A stretch of DNA of 46,028 nt, taken from the NCBI GenBank assembly GCA_902520485.1, contig CABYNZ010000009.1:1-46028 (forward strand), read 5' to 3'. The translations under genes and the position numbers were made by a program. Positions 22,231-29,771 of this stretch are shown piece after piece (position 1 is the first letter of the stretch; every line of letters starts with the position of its first letter). The notes under the pieces were generated by a model. It ran no database searches. It was not told the origin of the DNA and worked only from the letters and a program-made list of their open reading frames with translations. The DNA is from an uncultured Prochlorococcus sp. (GTDB taxonomy: Bacteria > Cyanobacteriota > Cyanobacteriia > PCC-6307 > Cyanobiaceae).

Positions 22231-22245
22231 AAAAGATTTATTTTT

Positions 22246-22527
22246 TCAAGAAATCCATCGAGTTATTTTTGTACTCTCATAAATATGCCCAGAAGCTTCA
22301 ACAATAGGTTTTGTTTCAGGATTCATAAAAATATCGTATAGAACATTTTCTGGTCCTTGAAAAATTACAGTTGCCCTTTTAGGATCATCCATTGATTTAC
22401 CAATATAAAATGTTTTTACACCCATTTCTTTAAACATCGACTGCTGTTCCTCAGCATTCATATGAGATTCATATTGTTCAAACGTATTACTTAGTTGAAA
22501 ATCTAGAATAGTCGTTTCAATGGTCAT
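22246..22527 (-). CDS. DUF3764-family protein
   Basis: A 93-residue protein from the internal ATG at 22527 (MTIETTILDFQLSNTFEQYE), preferred because the family starts at this point; a longer frame to 22569 adds 14 untypical residues. The later GVKTFYIGKSMDDPKRATVI and EASGHIYESTKITRW fit DUF3764, a small ferredoxin-fold picocyanobacterial family of unknown function. Confidence 0.75.
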   Translation of the reverse strand: MTIETTILDFQLSNTFEQYESHMNAEEQQSMFKEMGVKTFYIGKSMDDPKRATVIFQGPENVLYDIFMNPETKPIVEASGHIYESTKITRWIS

Positions 22528-22738
22528 GGTAGTTATAAGGTGTTTTTTAGATTTTAAATCTTTTTGCAAAAAAATAATTGAATAAAGATTAGTTTTTATT
22601 AAGCAAGGTGTTAACTAATTTTTACTTATGAGTTATAAATCAACTATAAAAAACATCCCTAATAGAATCTATATAAAATACATTTAAATGTTTTATTTAA
22701 AGAAATTAGAACGCCTACAAGAATAGATTGCAAATTTG

Positions 22739-24442
22739 ATGTCAACCAAATCTGATTCATTAAAAGGAAAGCTTACAGAAAATTTTTCTGAATTTTCTCT
22801 ACTATCTGACTATTCTTTTATGAATTCTCTTAAAGCAGATCCTAAATCAACAAAAGATGGAAATGATCATAAGCCGCGTTCAGTATATTCAGGTCATTAC
22901 GTACCAGTTGTTCCAACTGCTATTCCAGATCCAGAATATATTTCCCATAGCAACAAACTTTTTAAAGAACTAAGGCTAAGCTCAGATCTTACTAAAGACC
23001 AAAATTTTTGTCGTTTTTTCTCAGGTGATATTTCTGTTGCTAAATATCCAATGAGTCCTGTTGGTTGGGCAACAGGTTATGCATTATCAATTTACGGAAC
23101 TGAATATACCCAACAATGTCCCTTTGGCACTGGCAATGGTTATGGCGATGGCAGAGCAATTTCTGTTTTTGAAGGTTTATTCAATGGGAAAAGAATGGAA
23201 ATGCAACTTAAAGGAGGAGGTCCAACTCCCTATTGTCGTGGAGCAGATGGTAGAGCTGTCTTAAGGTCTAGCGTACGAGAATTTCTCGCACAGGAATTAA
23301 TGAATGCCTTGGGAATCCCTACCTCAAGATCTTTAACACTTTATGTCTCACGTTCAGAAATAGTTAGAAGACCGTGGTATTCCAAAGGGTCCAGATATTT
23401 TGAACCTGATACCATGATTGATAATCAAGCGGCAATTACTACGAGAGTCGCTCCATCTTTTTTACGTGTAGGCCAGATTGAACTTTTTGCAAGACGAGTT
23501 CGTAATAATGCGCATGATGAGGCCCTCAGTGAACTAAAGATGATAGTTCAACATCTAATTGATAGAAATTATAAAGATGAAATTGAATATGAGATTTCAA
23601 TTGAAAGTAAAGTAATAAAACTGGCTTCTTTATACAAATCAAGACTTGTATCACTTATAGCCAACTGGATGAGAGTTGGTTATTGCCAGGGTAATTTCAA
23701 TAGTGATAATTGTGCTGCTGGAGGATATACCTTGGATTATGGCCCTTTTGGATTCTGTGAATTATTTGATCCAAGATTTCAGCCATGGACAGGTGGAGGT
23801 GAACATTTCTCATTTTTTAACCAGCCTTCTGCAGCGGCAATCAACTTTAAAACATTCTGTTCATCTCTTAGTCCGTTACTTTCACAAAGCAAACAAGATC
23901 AAGAAAAGTTAGATCAAATCGAAAAAGACTTTTCTGAATTAATGAATAAGGAATTGATGAAAATGTGGGCAAACAAGCTTGGTTTAGAACATTACAACGA
24001 AACTCTAATAAATGAATTTTTTAATCTCATGGTCATTTCAAAAGCAGACTATACAATTTTGTTCCGTAAACTGTCCGAAATACCTGATAACTTAGATTTA
24101 TTAAAAGACTGTTTCTATTTACCAATTAATGACGAGCTCAATAATAGGTGGGAAGTATGGCTTGAAAACTGGCAATCAGTCTTGAAGAAAGAGGGAAATA
24201 TTAAAGCAAAATCGGCATCAATGAAATCCCTTAATCCAGTCTATACTTGGCGCGAATGGATGGTGGTTCCCGCATATGAAGAAGCTGAAAAGGGAAATTA
24301 CAAAAAAATAAAAGAGTTACAGGATGTCTTTAGCAATCCATATGTAGAACAACCCCCAGAAATAGATCAAAAATATAATCGACTAAAGCCAAGCCAGTAT
24401 TTTAACTATGGAGGAGTATCTCATTACAGTTGTTCTTCATAA
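22739..24442 (+). CDS. selO: Protein adenylyltransferase SelO (YdiU/UPF0061)
   Basis: A 567-residue pseudokinase-fold enzyme that transfers AMP from ATP to protein Ser/Thr/Tyr and is linked to oxidative-stress responses in bacteria. Signature segments are GYGDGRAISVFE, LKGGGPTPYCRGADGRAVLR, PSFLRVGQIELFA and NSDNCAAGGYTLDYGPFGF (nucleotide/metal-binding Asn and Asp kept). The tail ends CSS, where animal SelO has its selenocysteine followed by Ser-Ser. I start at ATG 22739; a TTG one codon earlier is also open. Single gene, no operon. Confidence 0.93.
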   Translation: MSTKSDSLKGKLTENFSEFSLLSDYSFMNSLKADPKSTKDGNDHKPRSVYSGHYVPVVPTAIPDPEYISHSNKLFKELRLSSDLTKDQNFCRFFSGDISVAKYPMSPVGWATGYALSIYGTEYTQQCPFGTGNGYGDGRAISVFEGLFNGKRMEMQLKGGGPTPYCRGADGRAVLRSSVREFLAQELMNALGIPTSRSLTLYVSRSEIVRRPWYSKGSRYFEPDTMIDNQAAITTRVAPSFLRVGQIELFARRVRNNAHDEALSELKMIVQHLIDRNYKDEIEYEISIESKVIKLASLYKSRLVSLIANWMRVGYCQGNFNSDNCAAGGYTLDYGPFGFCELFDPRFQPWTGGGEHFSFFNQPSAAAINFKTFCSSLSPLLSQSKQDQEKLDQIEKDFSELMNKELMKMWANKLGLEHYNETLINEFFNLMVISKADYTILFRKLSEIPDNLDLLKDCFYLPINDELNNRWEVWLENWQSVLKKEGNIKAKSASMKSLNPVYTWREWMVVPAYEEAEKGNYKKIKELQDVFSNPYVEQPPEIDQKYNRLKPSQYFNYGGVSHYSCSS

Positions 24443-24483
24443 AAGTTCAATCCTCATACTGATGAACAACTTTGAGAAAAATC

Positions 24484-24906
24484 TTATTTATTTATGGCCG
24501 TAGGCATTCCAACTACTGATACAACTCCCACATGAAGTATGATCGGCTTCTTTCCAACATTTTTCACATAATGTGGGGCCCCATTATTACTCTCTATAAA
24601 TGCATCACCCGCTTTAAAGAAATTAATTTCTTCACCCCTCACATGCTTTAATCTTCCTCTGGTAACATAAATCAACATTGGGGAAGGATGAGTATGAATT
24701 GGAGTTTTCATGCCAACTGGAATTTTTACTTTTAAGAGTCTTAATTCAGGCTTACCCTCGAGATAATTAAAATTTTTACCACTTAGTCCTTTTGAACTTT
24801 GAATAATAGGTATAACTTCAATCTTTTCTTCTGCAAGAGAAGGTTGTGGTAAAGCTAAAGTCCCAATAAAAAGGAAGCAAACTGGAATAAATTTTTTTAA
24901 TTTCAT
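24484..24906 (-). CDS. Exported cupin-domain protein
   Basis: A 140-residue protein. ATG 24906 gives a signal peptide (MKLKKFIPVCFLFIGTLALP, cleavage near LAEE); an upstream GTG at 24924 is less likely. A single cupin domain follows: GMKTPIHTHPSPMLIYVTRG, with metal-type His residues H-x-H, then later GDAFIESNNGAPHYVKNVG. Probably periplasmic; substrate unknown. It converges on selO. Confidence 0.82.
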   Translation of the reverse strand: MKLKKFIPVCFLFIGTLALPQPSLAEEKIEVIPIIQSSKGLSGKNFNYLEGKPELRLLKVKIPVGMKTPIHTHPSPMLIYVTRGRLKHVRGEEINFFKAGDAFIESNNGAPHYVKNVGKKPIILHVGVVSVVGMPTAINK

Positions 24907-24959
24907 TAGATATTTGAGTTTCACTAATAATAGGTAGTTTGCAAAAATAATAAACTAAT

Positions 24960-25121
24960 TTATTTTTTATATAACTTTTCTAATTGCTTAATTTCCTCTC
25001 TTAAATCCTTACCTCTATTATTTAATTTATTATTCTTAATAACTATTGGGATAATCCACCAGGCTTGAAGACCTAAAAAGATAAATACTAGGATCAATAA
25101 TTCAAAAGTACCAGGCTGCAT
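24960..25121 (-). CDS. 53-residue membrane protein with charged tail
   Basis: Starts MQPGTFELLILVFIFLGLQA, continues WWIIPIVIKN, and ends with a charged helix (GKDLREEIKQLEKLYKK). One transmembrane helix with a cytoplasmic coiled tail. This form is common among picocyanobacterial microproteins; function unknown. Confidence 0.6.
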   Translation of the reverse strand: MQPGTFELLILVFIFLGLQAWWIIPIVIKNNKLNNRGKDLREEIKQLEKLYKK

Positions 25122-25194
25122 TTGATAAATAACCCTTCTTTGTTAATAACATTATTCTAAAAGTTATTAAACATTCATGAGATATTAAATATTT

Positions 25195-25377
25195 CTAGGC
25201 TGCCTCTAATTCAATGTTAAGTTCAATTCCCTTTGAAATGATTGCTTCTTTAAATTCAATAAGTTTGGAAATTATTCTTTGCTTCTCAGGTTCAGTTTTA
25301 TAGATATCATCTACAACTTCCTGCATTGCAAGTGTTACTTTTTGAAGTTTGATTTCTAGATCTTCTCTGTAATTCAT
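25195..25377 (-). CDS. 60-residue helical hypothetical protein
   Basis: Starts MNYREDLEIKLQKVTLAMQE. It is soluble, acidic and almost entirely helical, possibly a two-helix coiled coil (second helix EKQRIISKLIEFKEAIISKG). No family recognised. Confidence 0.6.
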   Translation of the reverse strand: MNYREDLEIKLQKVTLAMQEVVDDIYKTEPEKQRIISKLIEFKEAIISKGIELNIELEAA

Positions 25378-25451
25378 AAGCTTAAAGAAATTATCTTATT
25401 TATTAAAAAACAAAATAATTATTAGTAAATAAGTAGTTAACCTTAAAAGGA

Positions 25452-25478
25452 TTGACAGCAAAACAAGGAGGATATAAT
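25452..25478 (+). promoter_or_regulatory. Consensus promoter of the DUF1651-like gene
   Basis: Perfect TTGACA (25452-25457) and perfect TATAAT (25473-25478) with a short 15-bp spacer. Both hexamers at consensus is striking for this AT-rich genome with generally weak -35 boxes. The leader to the gene at 25527 would be about 40 nt. Confidence 0.55.
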
Positions 25479-25526
25479 TTATAGTACAAACGTATCAATA
25501 ATCAACCGGCCGATTAAAGGTAAAGT

Positions 25527-25796
25527 ATGGATCCTAAGTACTCATTTGGTTGTAGCACTAGCAAACCTAACGGATGCCTACTAAATCCCGAAGGAAGCAG
25601 AATTATCTTTTTCGAAGAATGCAAAAACTCTCCTAAACCTAATTTAAAAATTCATACTCATCTTTTCTACACAAATCACCTCGGAGAACCTGGAGGTTAC
25701 AAATCCTCTGAAAAACTCAACATAGATTCAGCCTGGGAAAAGTGGCACGAACTTCACCAAAAAGGGTGGACAGAAGTATCTCATAATTACGGATAA
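25527..25796 (+). CDS. DUF1651-like small protein
   Basis: An 89-residue protein: NGCLLNPEGSRIIFFEECKN, a central HTHLFYTNHLGEPGGYKSSE and the C-terminal signature SAWEKWHELHQKGWTEV fit DUF1651. It is richer in Cys/His at its N-terminus than the other members in this window. Monocistronic, with its own consensus promoter (25452-25478) and terminator (25831-25856). Function unknown. Confidence 0.7.
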   Translation: MDPKYSFGCSTSKPNGCLLNPEGSRIIFFEECKNSPKPNLKIHTHLFYTNHLGEPGGYKSSEKLNIDSAWEKWHELHQKGWTEVSHNYG

Positions 25797-25830
25797 GTGA
25801 TCCGGCCAAGAAAAAGCCTTTATAGATGAA

Positions 25831-25856
25831 AGGTGCAAACTAGCTCCTTTTTTTTT
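25831..25856 (+). terminator. Intrinsic terminator after the DUF1651-like gene
   Basis: AGGTGC (25831-25836) pairs with GCTCCT (25843-25848), with one mismatch, followed by a long T run. An upstream alternative stem CCTTT/AAAGG (25817-25833) overlaps it. Confidence 0.55.
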
Positions 25857-25913
25857 ATCTTGCTATACAAATAATAAAAGATGATTTAACTTCTTCTGCT
25901 TCAATGAAATATT

Positions 25914-26204
25914 GTGGAATTAACTGAGCTAATTAGGGATTACGTTGCTACAGAATTATTATCAAGTTTTGAACTTGACTTTCTTGAAGGAGAATTATGG
26001 GAAACTACACAACATATCGCAGAAATAAATACAGTAATCAAAGCCCCTAAAAACATATGCAAGAAATTAGGACTAGATGAGGAATCTTGTTGGCATTTAT
26101 GCTGTGCAGCAGTTCTTGACTCCGCAAGACCATTAAAAAATGGACAAAATAGAGTTGATGATTTTAAAAAACTAATTAATCTAAATGAAATCAGCTACAT
26201 ATAA
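25914..26204 (+). CDS. 96-residue hypothetical protein (paralogue of the one at 21931)
   Basis: GTG start. A soluble helical protein: ELLSSFELDFLEGELWETTQ, then APKNICKKLGLDEESCWHLC and AAVLD. It aligns with the protein encoded at 21931-22230, and together they define a small family with a conserved Cys and a Trp. It overlaps the next gene by 20 bp when that starts at 26185, or is separated by 10 bp if the next starts at 26215. Confidence 0.6.
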   Translation: MELTELIRDYVATELLSSFELDFLEGELWETTQHIAEINTVIKAPKNICKKLGLDEESCWHLCCAAVLDSARPLKNGQNRVDDFKKLINLNEISYI

Positions 26205-26511
26205 AAAAAACTCAATGATACGTTTACTTATTGCATCAATTCTTTTTTTTATACCACTAGGAGGTTTTGCTGATGAAAAGCAAAGAGAAATTGAGAATGA
26301 AGCCATAAATCTTGTCATTAAAAAATATGGAAAAGGCCTAGAAAATAGATTAAAAGGAACGGGAGTAACCCCCAGTTATCGAAGTTGGTATGAAAATGAT
26401 TGTTTTGTAAGTATTGCAGCAGGTACATACCAAGAAGATACTTGGTCGGCAATAAAGTGGTTTAGTGTTAATGTCTGTTCTGAATCAGCTGAAATAATGG
26501 AAAGTGAATGA
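26185..26511 (+). CDS. Exported 108-residue hypothetical protein
   Basis: The signal peptide reads MIRLLIASILFFIPLGGFAD from an internal ATG at 26215, which I think is the better start because it removes the overlap with the previous gene; the longer form starts at 26185. The mature part has two Cys (NDCFVSIAAG and VNVCSESAE) and a Tyr/Trp-rich middle. Its stop overlaps the amidotransferase start (ATGA). Family unknown. Confidence 0.65.
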   Translation: MKSATYKKNSMIRLLIASILFFIPLGGFADEKQREIENEAINLVIKKYGKGLENRLKGTGVTPSYRSWYENDCFVSIAAGTYQEDTWSAIKWFSVNVCSESAEIMESE

Positions 26512-27245
26512 AGGGAATAAGGCGCCTATTAGTTTTGCAGCATTTAGAAATAGAGGGGCCAGGTCTTTTTGAACAATTTGCTAAAGAAAGAGATTTGAAA
26601 ATCGAAATTATTCGTTTAGATAATAAAAATGCTCTGCCGCAAACAAAAAAAGGTGACTTAATACTAATTATGGGTGGACCAATGGGAGTTAAAGATATTG
26701 GAAGTGACAGATATCCCTGGCTCAAGTTAGAAAGAGATTTTATAAAAAAAGAATTAGAAAATGAAAGACCTATAATCGGTGTTTGCTTAGGTGCTCAGTT
26801 GCTTGCGAGTGCTGCTGGAGGAGATGTAGAAATTCTTAAATATGGATCACCTCCAAAAGCATTACCGGAAATTGGATGGTCTCAAATTTTTATTAATAAA
26901 TCAAATAAAGACTTTAAAGCACTATTTAAAGACCCTTTTCATGTACTGCATTGGCATGGAGATAGGATTTTATTACCTAATAAAGCAGTACTAATTGCCA
27001 GTAGTGCTCGTTGTAAGGAACAGTTTTTTAGGATTGGTAATTTTGCTTACGGATTACAATTCCATATAGAGACGACGGGGGGAATGATTAATAACTGGAT
27101 TAAAGAAGATAAAGAGTTTGTCCTTAAAGGATTAGGCTTAAATGGTCAGGAAATTTTAAAAGAAGAGAATAAAAAATATATTGATAAAACTTTTTTAAAA
27201 AGAAAGCTTCTAATAAGTAAATTATTTGAATTATTAGATAATTAA
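26508..27245 (+). CDS. Class I glutamine amidotransferase (GMP synthase-like)
   Basis: A 245-residue stand-alone GATase1 domain. The triad is visible: Cys93 in GVCLGAQLLA, His186 and Glu188 in YGLQFHIETT. LILIMGGPMGV marks the oxyanion side. There is no synthetase domain, so it resembles the GuaA-like amidotransferase/YfeJ group that cleaves glutamine or gamma-glutamyl compounds; the substrate is unknown. ATGA overlap with the upstream exported protein gene suggests co-transcription with it. Confidence 0.85.
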   Translation: MKGIRRLLVLQHLEIEGPGLFEQFAKERDLKIEIIRLDNKNALPQTKKGDLILIMGGPMGVKDIGSDRYPWLKLERDFIKKELENERPIIGVCLGAQLLASAAGGDVEILKYGSPPKALPEIGWSQIFINKSNKDFKALFKDPFHVLHWHGDRILLPNKAVLIASSARCKEQFFRIGNFAYGLQFHIETTGGMINNWIKEDKEFVLKGLGLNGQEILKEENKKYIDKTFLKRKLLISKLFELLDN

Positions 27246-27264
27246 AAAGGGAATAATAATCCAG

Positions 27265-27288
27265 CAAAAAAGGGCTTGATAAAGCCCT
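27265..27288 (-). terminator. Intrinsic terminator of the minus-strand HLIP gene
   Basis: AGGGCTT-GATA-AAGCCCT (27271-27288) is a perfect 7-bp stem. On the minus strand it is followed by six T (27270-27265). It lies 25 bp after the HLIP stop at 27313. Confidence 0.85.
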
Positions 27289-27312
27289 GAAAAAATTTAA
27301 AAAGGAATTTTA

Positions 27313-27441
27313 CTAGAAAATACCTGGAAGAATTTGACCAGTAAAATAATAAGCTCCTAAAAGAGCAAACATTCCAAGCATTGCAGCTTTACCATTAAGC
27401 TTTTCAGCTTTTTCGGTCATGATTTTTTTTGCGAATTCCAT
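27313..27441 (-). CDS. hli: High-light-inducible protein with NGK variant
   Basis: A 42-residue HLIP: MEFAKKIMTEKAEKLNGKAA, then MLGMFALLGAYYFTGQILPG. The usual ExxNGRxAMxG signature has Lys instead of Arg (EKLNGKAAMLG); Arg normally forms the ion pair with the chlorophyll-ligand Glu. TATAAT lies on the minus strand at 27462-27457, close upstream. A strong terminator follows. It is divergent from the HLIP cluster at 27744. Confidence 0.92.
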   Translation of the reverse strand: MEFAKKIMTEKAEKLNGKAAMLGMFALLGAYYFTGQILPGIF

Positions 27442-27692
27442 AATAAAGTGAAATAGATTATATCTAAAAACTAATTATTAAAATTTTAGAATGATGTAGT
27501 TTTTTCTACCAAACTGATATCTTTCTAAAGATTTAAAAATAAATACTTAAACAACAGATTGAACTCCTAATAGTTTGCGAATCAATCTGCAAAGAGTAGA
27601 AACCCAAAAACAACCATTTAAAGGTATATGTCACGTTTATGTTACAGATATGTAGTAAATGTCTTGAAAATAACTTAATTTTGGGTTAATCC

Positions 27693-27721
27693 TTTACATT
27701 TGTTAATAGTAGTGTTACATT
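27693..27721 (+). promoter_or_regulatory. Possible HLR1-type half sites ahead of the HLIP cluster
   Basis: TTTACATT (27693-27700) and GTTACATT (27714-27721) both match the half-site pattern (G/T)TTACA(T/A)(T/A) of the RpaB-bound HLR1 element known for high-light genes, 21 bp apart. The second halves of the direct repeat are degenerate, so this is only suggestive. The rest of 27442-27743 shows no gene. Confidence 0.35.
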
Positions 27722-27743
27722 AATTAACAATTACATCACTTCA

Positions 27744-27950
27744 ATGGCTAATTCAAACGTTACTACTGAATCAGGTGGCAGACAGAATATGTTTCCTACT
27801 GAGACACGTCCTTACATAGATGAGTCTGTTTCTTACGACAGCTACCCACAAAATGCAGAAAAAGTTAACGGTCGTTGGGCAATGATTGGCCTTGTTGCCT
27901 TAGTAGGTGCTTACGTTTCAACCGGACAAATTATTCCTGGCATTTTTTAA
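27744..27950 (+). CDS. hli: High-light-inducible protein, cluster gene 1
   Basis: A 68-residue protein with a soluble N-terminus (about 38 residues) and then EKVNGRWAMIGLVALVGAYV with GQIIPGIF, the full HLIP helix. A thylakoid membrane protein of the one-helix Cab family. The stop codon overlaps the ATG of the next HLIP (TAATG). A possible RpaB-type control region is upstream. Confidence 0.95.
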   Translation: MANSNVTTESGGRQNMFPTETRPYIDESVSYDSYPQNAEKVNGRWAMIGLVALVGAYVSTGQIIPGIF

Positions 27951-28210
27951 TGAGTCCACTTTCAGGTTTCTTAGCCGTAATTGTATTCTTTACAGCCATC
28001 CTCGTTGCTTATTTAACCAAGCAATTTCAAAACGAAAATTTAAACTATTCATCTTCTGATCAAATGAAAAACACAAACACAAAAGTCAAAACAATCGAAA
28101 AAGAAAAAGTCGTTGCTGAAACTCTTAACGGCAGATTCGCAATGCTTGGATTAATTGCTGCTGTTGGAGCATACCTAACAACAGGTCAAATAATTCCTGG
28201 TTTCGTTTAA
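27950..28210 (+). CDS. hli: High-light-inducible protein, cluster gene 2
   Basis: An 86-residue protein with two hydrophobic segments: an extra N-terminal helix (MSPLSGFLAVIVFFTAILVA) and the HLIP helix ETLNGRFAMLGLIAAVGAYL with GQIIPGFV. The start ATG overlaps the previous stop (TAATG), which settles it against the longer open frame. The extra helix is less common among HLIPs. Confidence 0.93.
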   Translation: MSPLSGFLAVIVFFTAILVAYLTKQFQNENLNYSSSDQMKNTNTKVKTIEKEKVVAETLNGRFAMLGLIAAVGAYLTTGQIIPGFV

Positions 28211-28245
28211 AAACCTACTATTTAACATTTCTACAAATCAGAAAA

Positions 28246-28374
28246 ATGGAAAATTCAAAAACAACTTATTGGCAAAACGCCGAGAGAACTAATGGAAGAA
28301 TGGCAATGATGGGCTTATTTGCATTAGTTGTAAATTATGGCTTATTCGGATGGATAATCCCAGGAATTTTTTAA
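28246..28374 (+). CDS. hli: High-light-inducible protein, cluster gene 3
   Basis: A 42-residue minimal HLIP: MENSKTTYWQNAERTNGRMA, then MMGLFALVVNYGLFGWIIPG. The AERTNGRxAM...NYxLFGW pattern is like the HLIP at 10472-10726 and like phage-type HLIPs. It lies 35 bp after cluster gene 2 and 1 bp before the 59-residue gene. Confidence 0.95.
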   Translation: MENSKTTYWQNAERTNGRMAMMGLFALVVNYGLFGWIIPGIF

Positions 28375-28375
28375 A

Positions 28376-28555
28376 ATGAATTTAGGCTTACTTTTTCTTA
28401 AAGTAAATACTTTGGGAGTTATAACTCTTTCTGAACTTGATTGGATAACTAACCATCAATCTGAATTTTCAAGGTTAGATATGGCTTTAGTTATAAAGAT
28501 CGGCCGTCTTATGGATTCTGGAGTGGTAGAAATTGATAATAGATTGCCTGTTTAA
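28376..28555 (+). CDS. 59-residue protein co-transcribed with HLIPs
   Basis: Starts MNLGLLFLKVNTLGVITLSE and continues KIGRLMDSGVVEIDNRLPV. It is soluble with a small alpha/beta look. It starts 1 bp after the last HLIP stop and is followed by a strong terminator, so it ends the HLIP transcript. Its function is unknown to me; the tight linkage suggests an accessory role in HLIP expression or assembly. Confidence 0.7.
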   Translation: MNLGLLFLKVNTLGVITLSELDWITNHQSEFSRLDMALVIKIGRLMDSGVVEIDNRLPV

Positions 28556-28577
28556 TTTTTAAAAAATGATCGTCATG

Positions 28578-28614
28578 AGTGTTTGTCAATAGGGATACTG
28601 ACAAACACTTTTTT
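28578..28614 (+). terminator. Strong intrinsic terminator of the HLIP cluster
   Basis: AGTGTTTGTC (28578-28587) pairs perfectly with GACAAACACT (28600-28609), and the T run to 28614 starts at the stem end. It ends the transcript carrying three HLIPs and the 59-residue gene. Confidence 0.93.
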
Positions 28615-28639
28615 ATGAGAAAAAATATTTGTAAAAAAA

Positions 28640-28672
28640 AAGAGATTGTTTCTTAGCTAAAAACAATCTCTT
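28640..28672 (-). terminator. Intrinsic terminator of the minus-strand membrane genes
   Basis: AAGAGATTGTTT (28640-28651) pairs with AAACAATCTCTT (28661-28672), a perfect 12-bp stem. On the minus strand a run of nine T follows. It serves the genes at 28765-29628 and sits back to back with the HLIP terminator. Confidence 0.88.
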
Positions 28673-28764
28673 AATTACCTAATTCTTACATGAAAATTTC
28701 AAGTAAGCTTTCAGATCTTAACTGATTTGTTTTTATAGTAAATCCGTAAAAATGCTTTTGTAAT

Positions 28765-28980
28765 TTATCTTTTTAAACCACCTCTTTTTATCCAAAGGAA
28801 CCATGTAACCCAAATAGGAGGGAGGAATCTTATTAAAAAAGAAATTTTATACATATAAAATGGGACATTTTCACTTTGAAATAAATTCATCAAAAAGGAA
28901 GATATAGTTACCCAAAGTAAAATTATTAATATATTTGCTCCCAACAAAGCGAACTTATTTTGTTTGAATATTTTTGGCAT
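28765..28980 (-). CDS. 71-residue two-helix membrane protein
   Basis: Two hydrophobic helices (ALLGANILIILLWVTISSFL and FLIRFLPPIWVTWFLWI) and a basic end. Unknown function. It is the last of three consecutive minus-strand small membrane-protein genes (29628 down to 28765) before a strong terminator. Confidence 0.6.
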   Translation of the reverse strand: MPKIFKQNKFALLGANILIILLWVTISSFLMNLFQSENVPFYMYKISFLIRFLPPIWVTWFLWIKRGGLKR

Positions 28981-29038
28981 AAAATAAATATTTTATATTC
29001 TTAATTTTAAATAACCTTGGGAAGTAAATTATACATTT

Positions 29039-29290
29039 TCAAAAAAACTTTAAATTTAAAATCCATATCCAAATAAAAAACATACTAAATTTTAATCCCT
29101 CTCCAAATAATATTCCGAAAGTAATAGGAGGAGAAAATATTAAAAAAAGAATAGAGAATAAACTAAATAAAGCAAATGATCCTCTTAAAAAATAATTCTT
29201 TCTTTTTGTTCTTCTTAGATTTTTTAAGGTATTCCACTCCCATTGAATAAGCCTGTAGAACTTTTCTGATAATAAAAATAAATACTTCAT
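29039..29290 (-). CDS. 83-residue membrane protein
   Basis: The basic N-terminal half (WEWNTLKNLRRTKRKNYFLR) is followed by two hydrophobic helices (FALFSLFSILFLIFSPPITF and FSMFFIWIWILNLKFF). Probably a hairpin inserted in the membrane. No family recognised. Confidence 0.5.
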   Translation of the reverse strand: MKYLFLLSEKFYRLIQWEWNTLKNLRRTKRKNYFLRGSFALFSLFSILFLIFSPPITFGILFGEGLKFSMFFIWIWILNLKFF

Positions 29291-29343
29291 TAATATTATT
29301 AATTTCTATCGGCTTTTCTTATTTATAAAATTAATTTCACCTG

Positions 29344-29628
29344 TTAGCAATAAACCTTATCCCCTTCTTCAGAAAGATAGTAAATTTTATTTTCTGAACT
29401 TACGAAGAAAGTTAATCCCTTATATTGTGATCTTTTAAATTTATCTAATCTAAGTTTGTGTAAATCCCAATTATCAGTACTTATGTCAGGATTAAATTCT
29501 TGTTCTTTTAAGAAAGGTACATAAGTTGGACTAATTGTTGTTTTTTGGGCTAACCCTCTATTTCGTTTTGAATAAAAAAGTAATAAAAATAAAAGTACAA
29601 AAAAAAGAATTAATAATATATTTGTCAT
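29344..29628 (-). CDS. 94-residue membrane-anchored protein
   Basis: ATG at 29628 is preferred over the TTG two codons upstream. An N-terminal helix (MTNILLILFFVLLFLLLFYS) is followed by a soluble part with Trp/Leu-rich DNWDLHKLRLDKFKRSQYKG and a C-terminal YYLSEEGDKVYC. Function unknown. Confidence 0.6.
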   Translation of the reverse strand: MTNILLILFFVLLFLLLFYSKRNRGLAQKTTISPTYVPFLKEQEFNPDISTDNWDLHKLRLDKFKRSQYKGLTFFVSSENKIYYLSEEGDKVYC

Positions 29629-29771
29629 TTTCAATTTTTCTAATTTGAAAAAACTTTATTTGGAGAATCAAGAACTTTTCACAATAAATTTCTTAGTAAG
29701 TAAAAAATCCTATTTTTATATTCTTGTATTTTTGAATACTTATCAAGGGGTTACCTAAATCTGATTATAAA

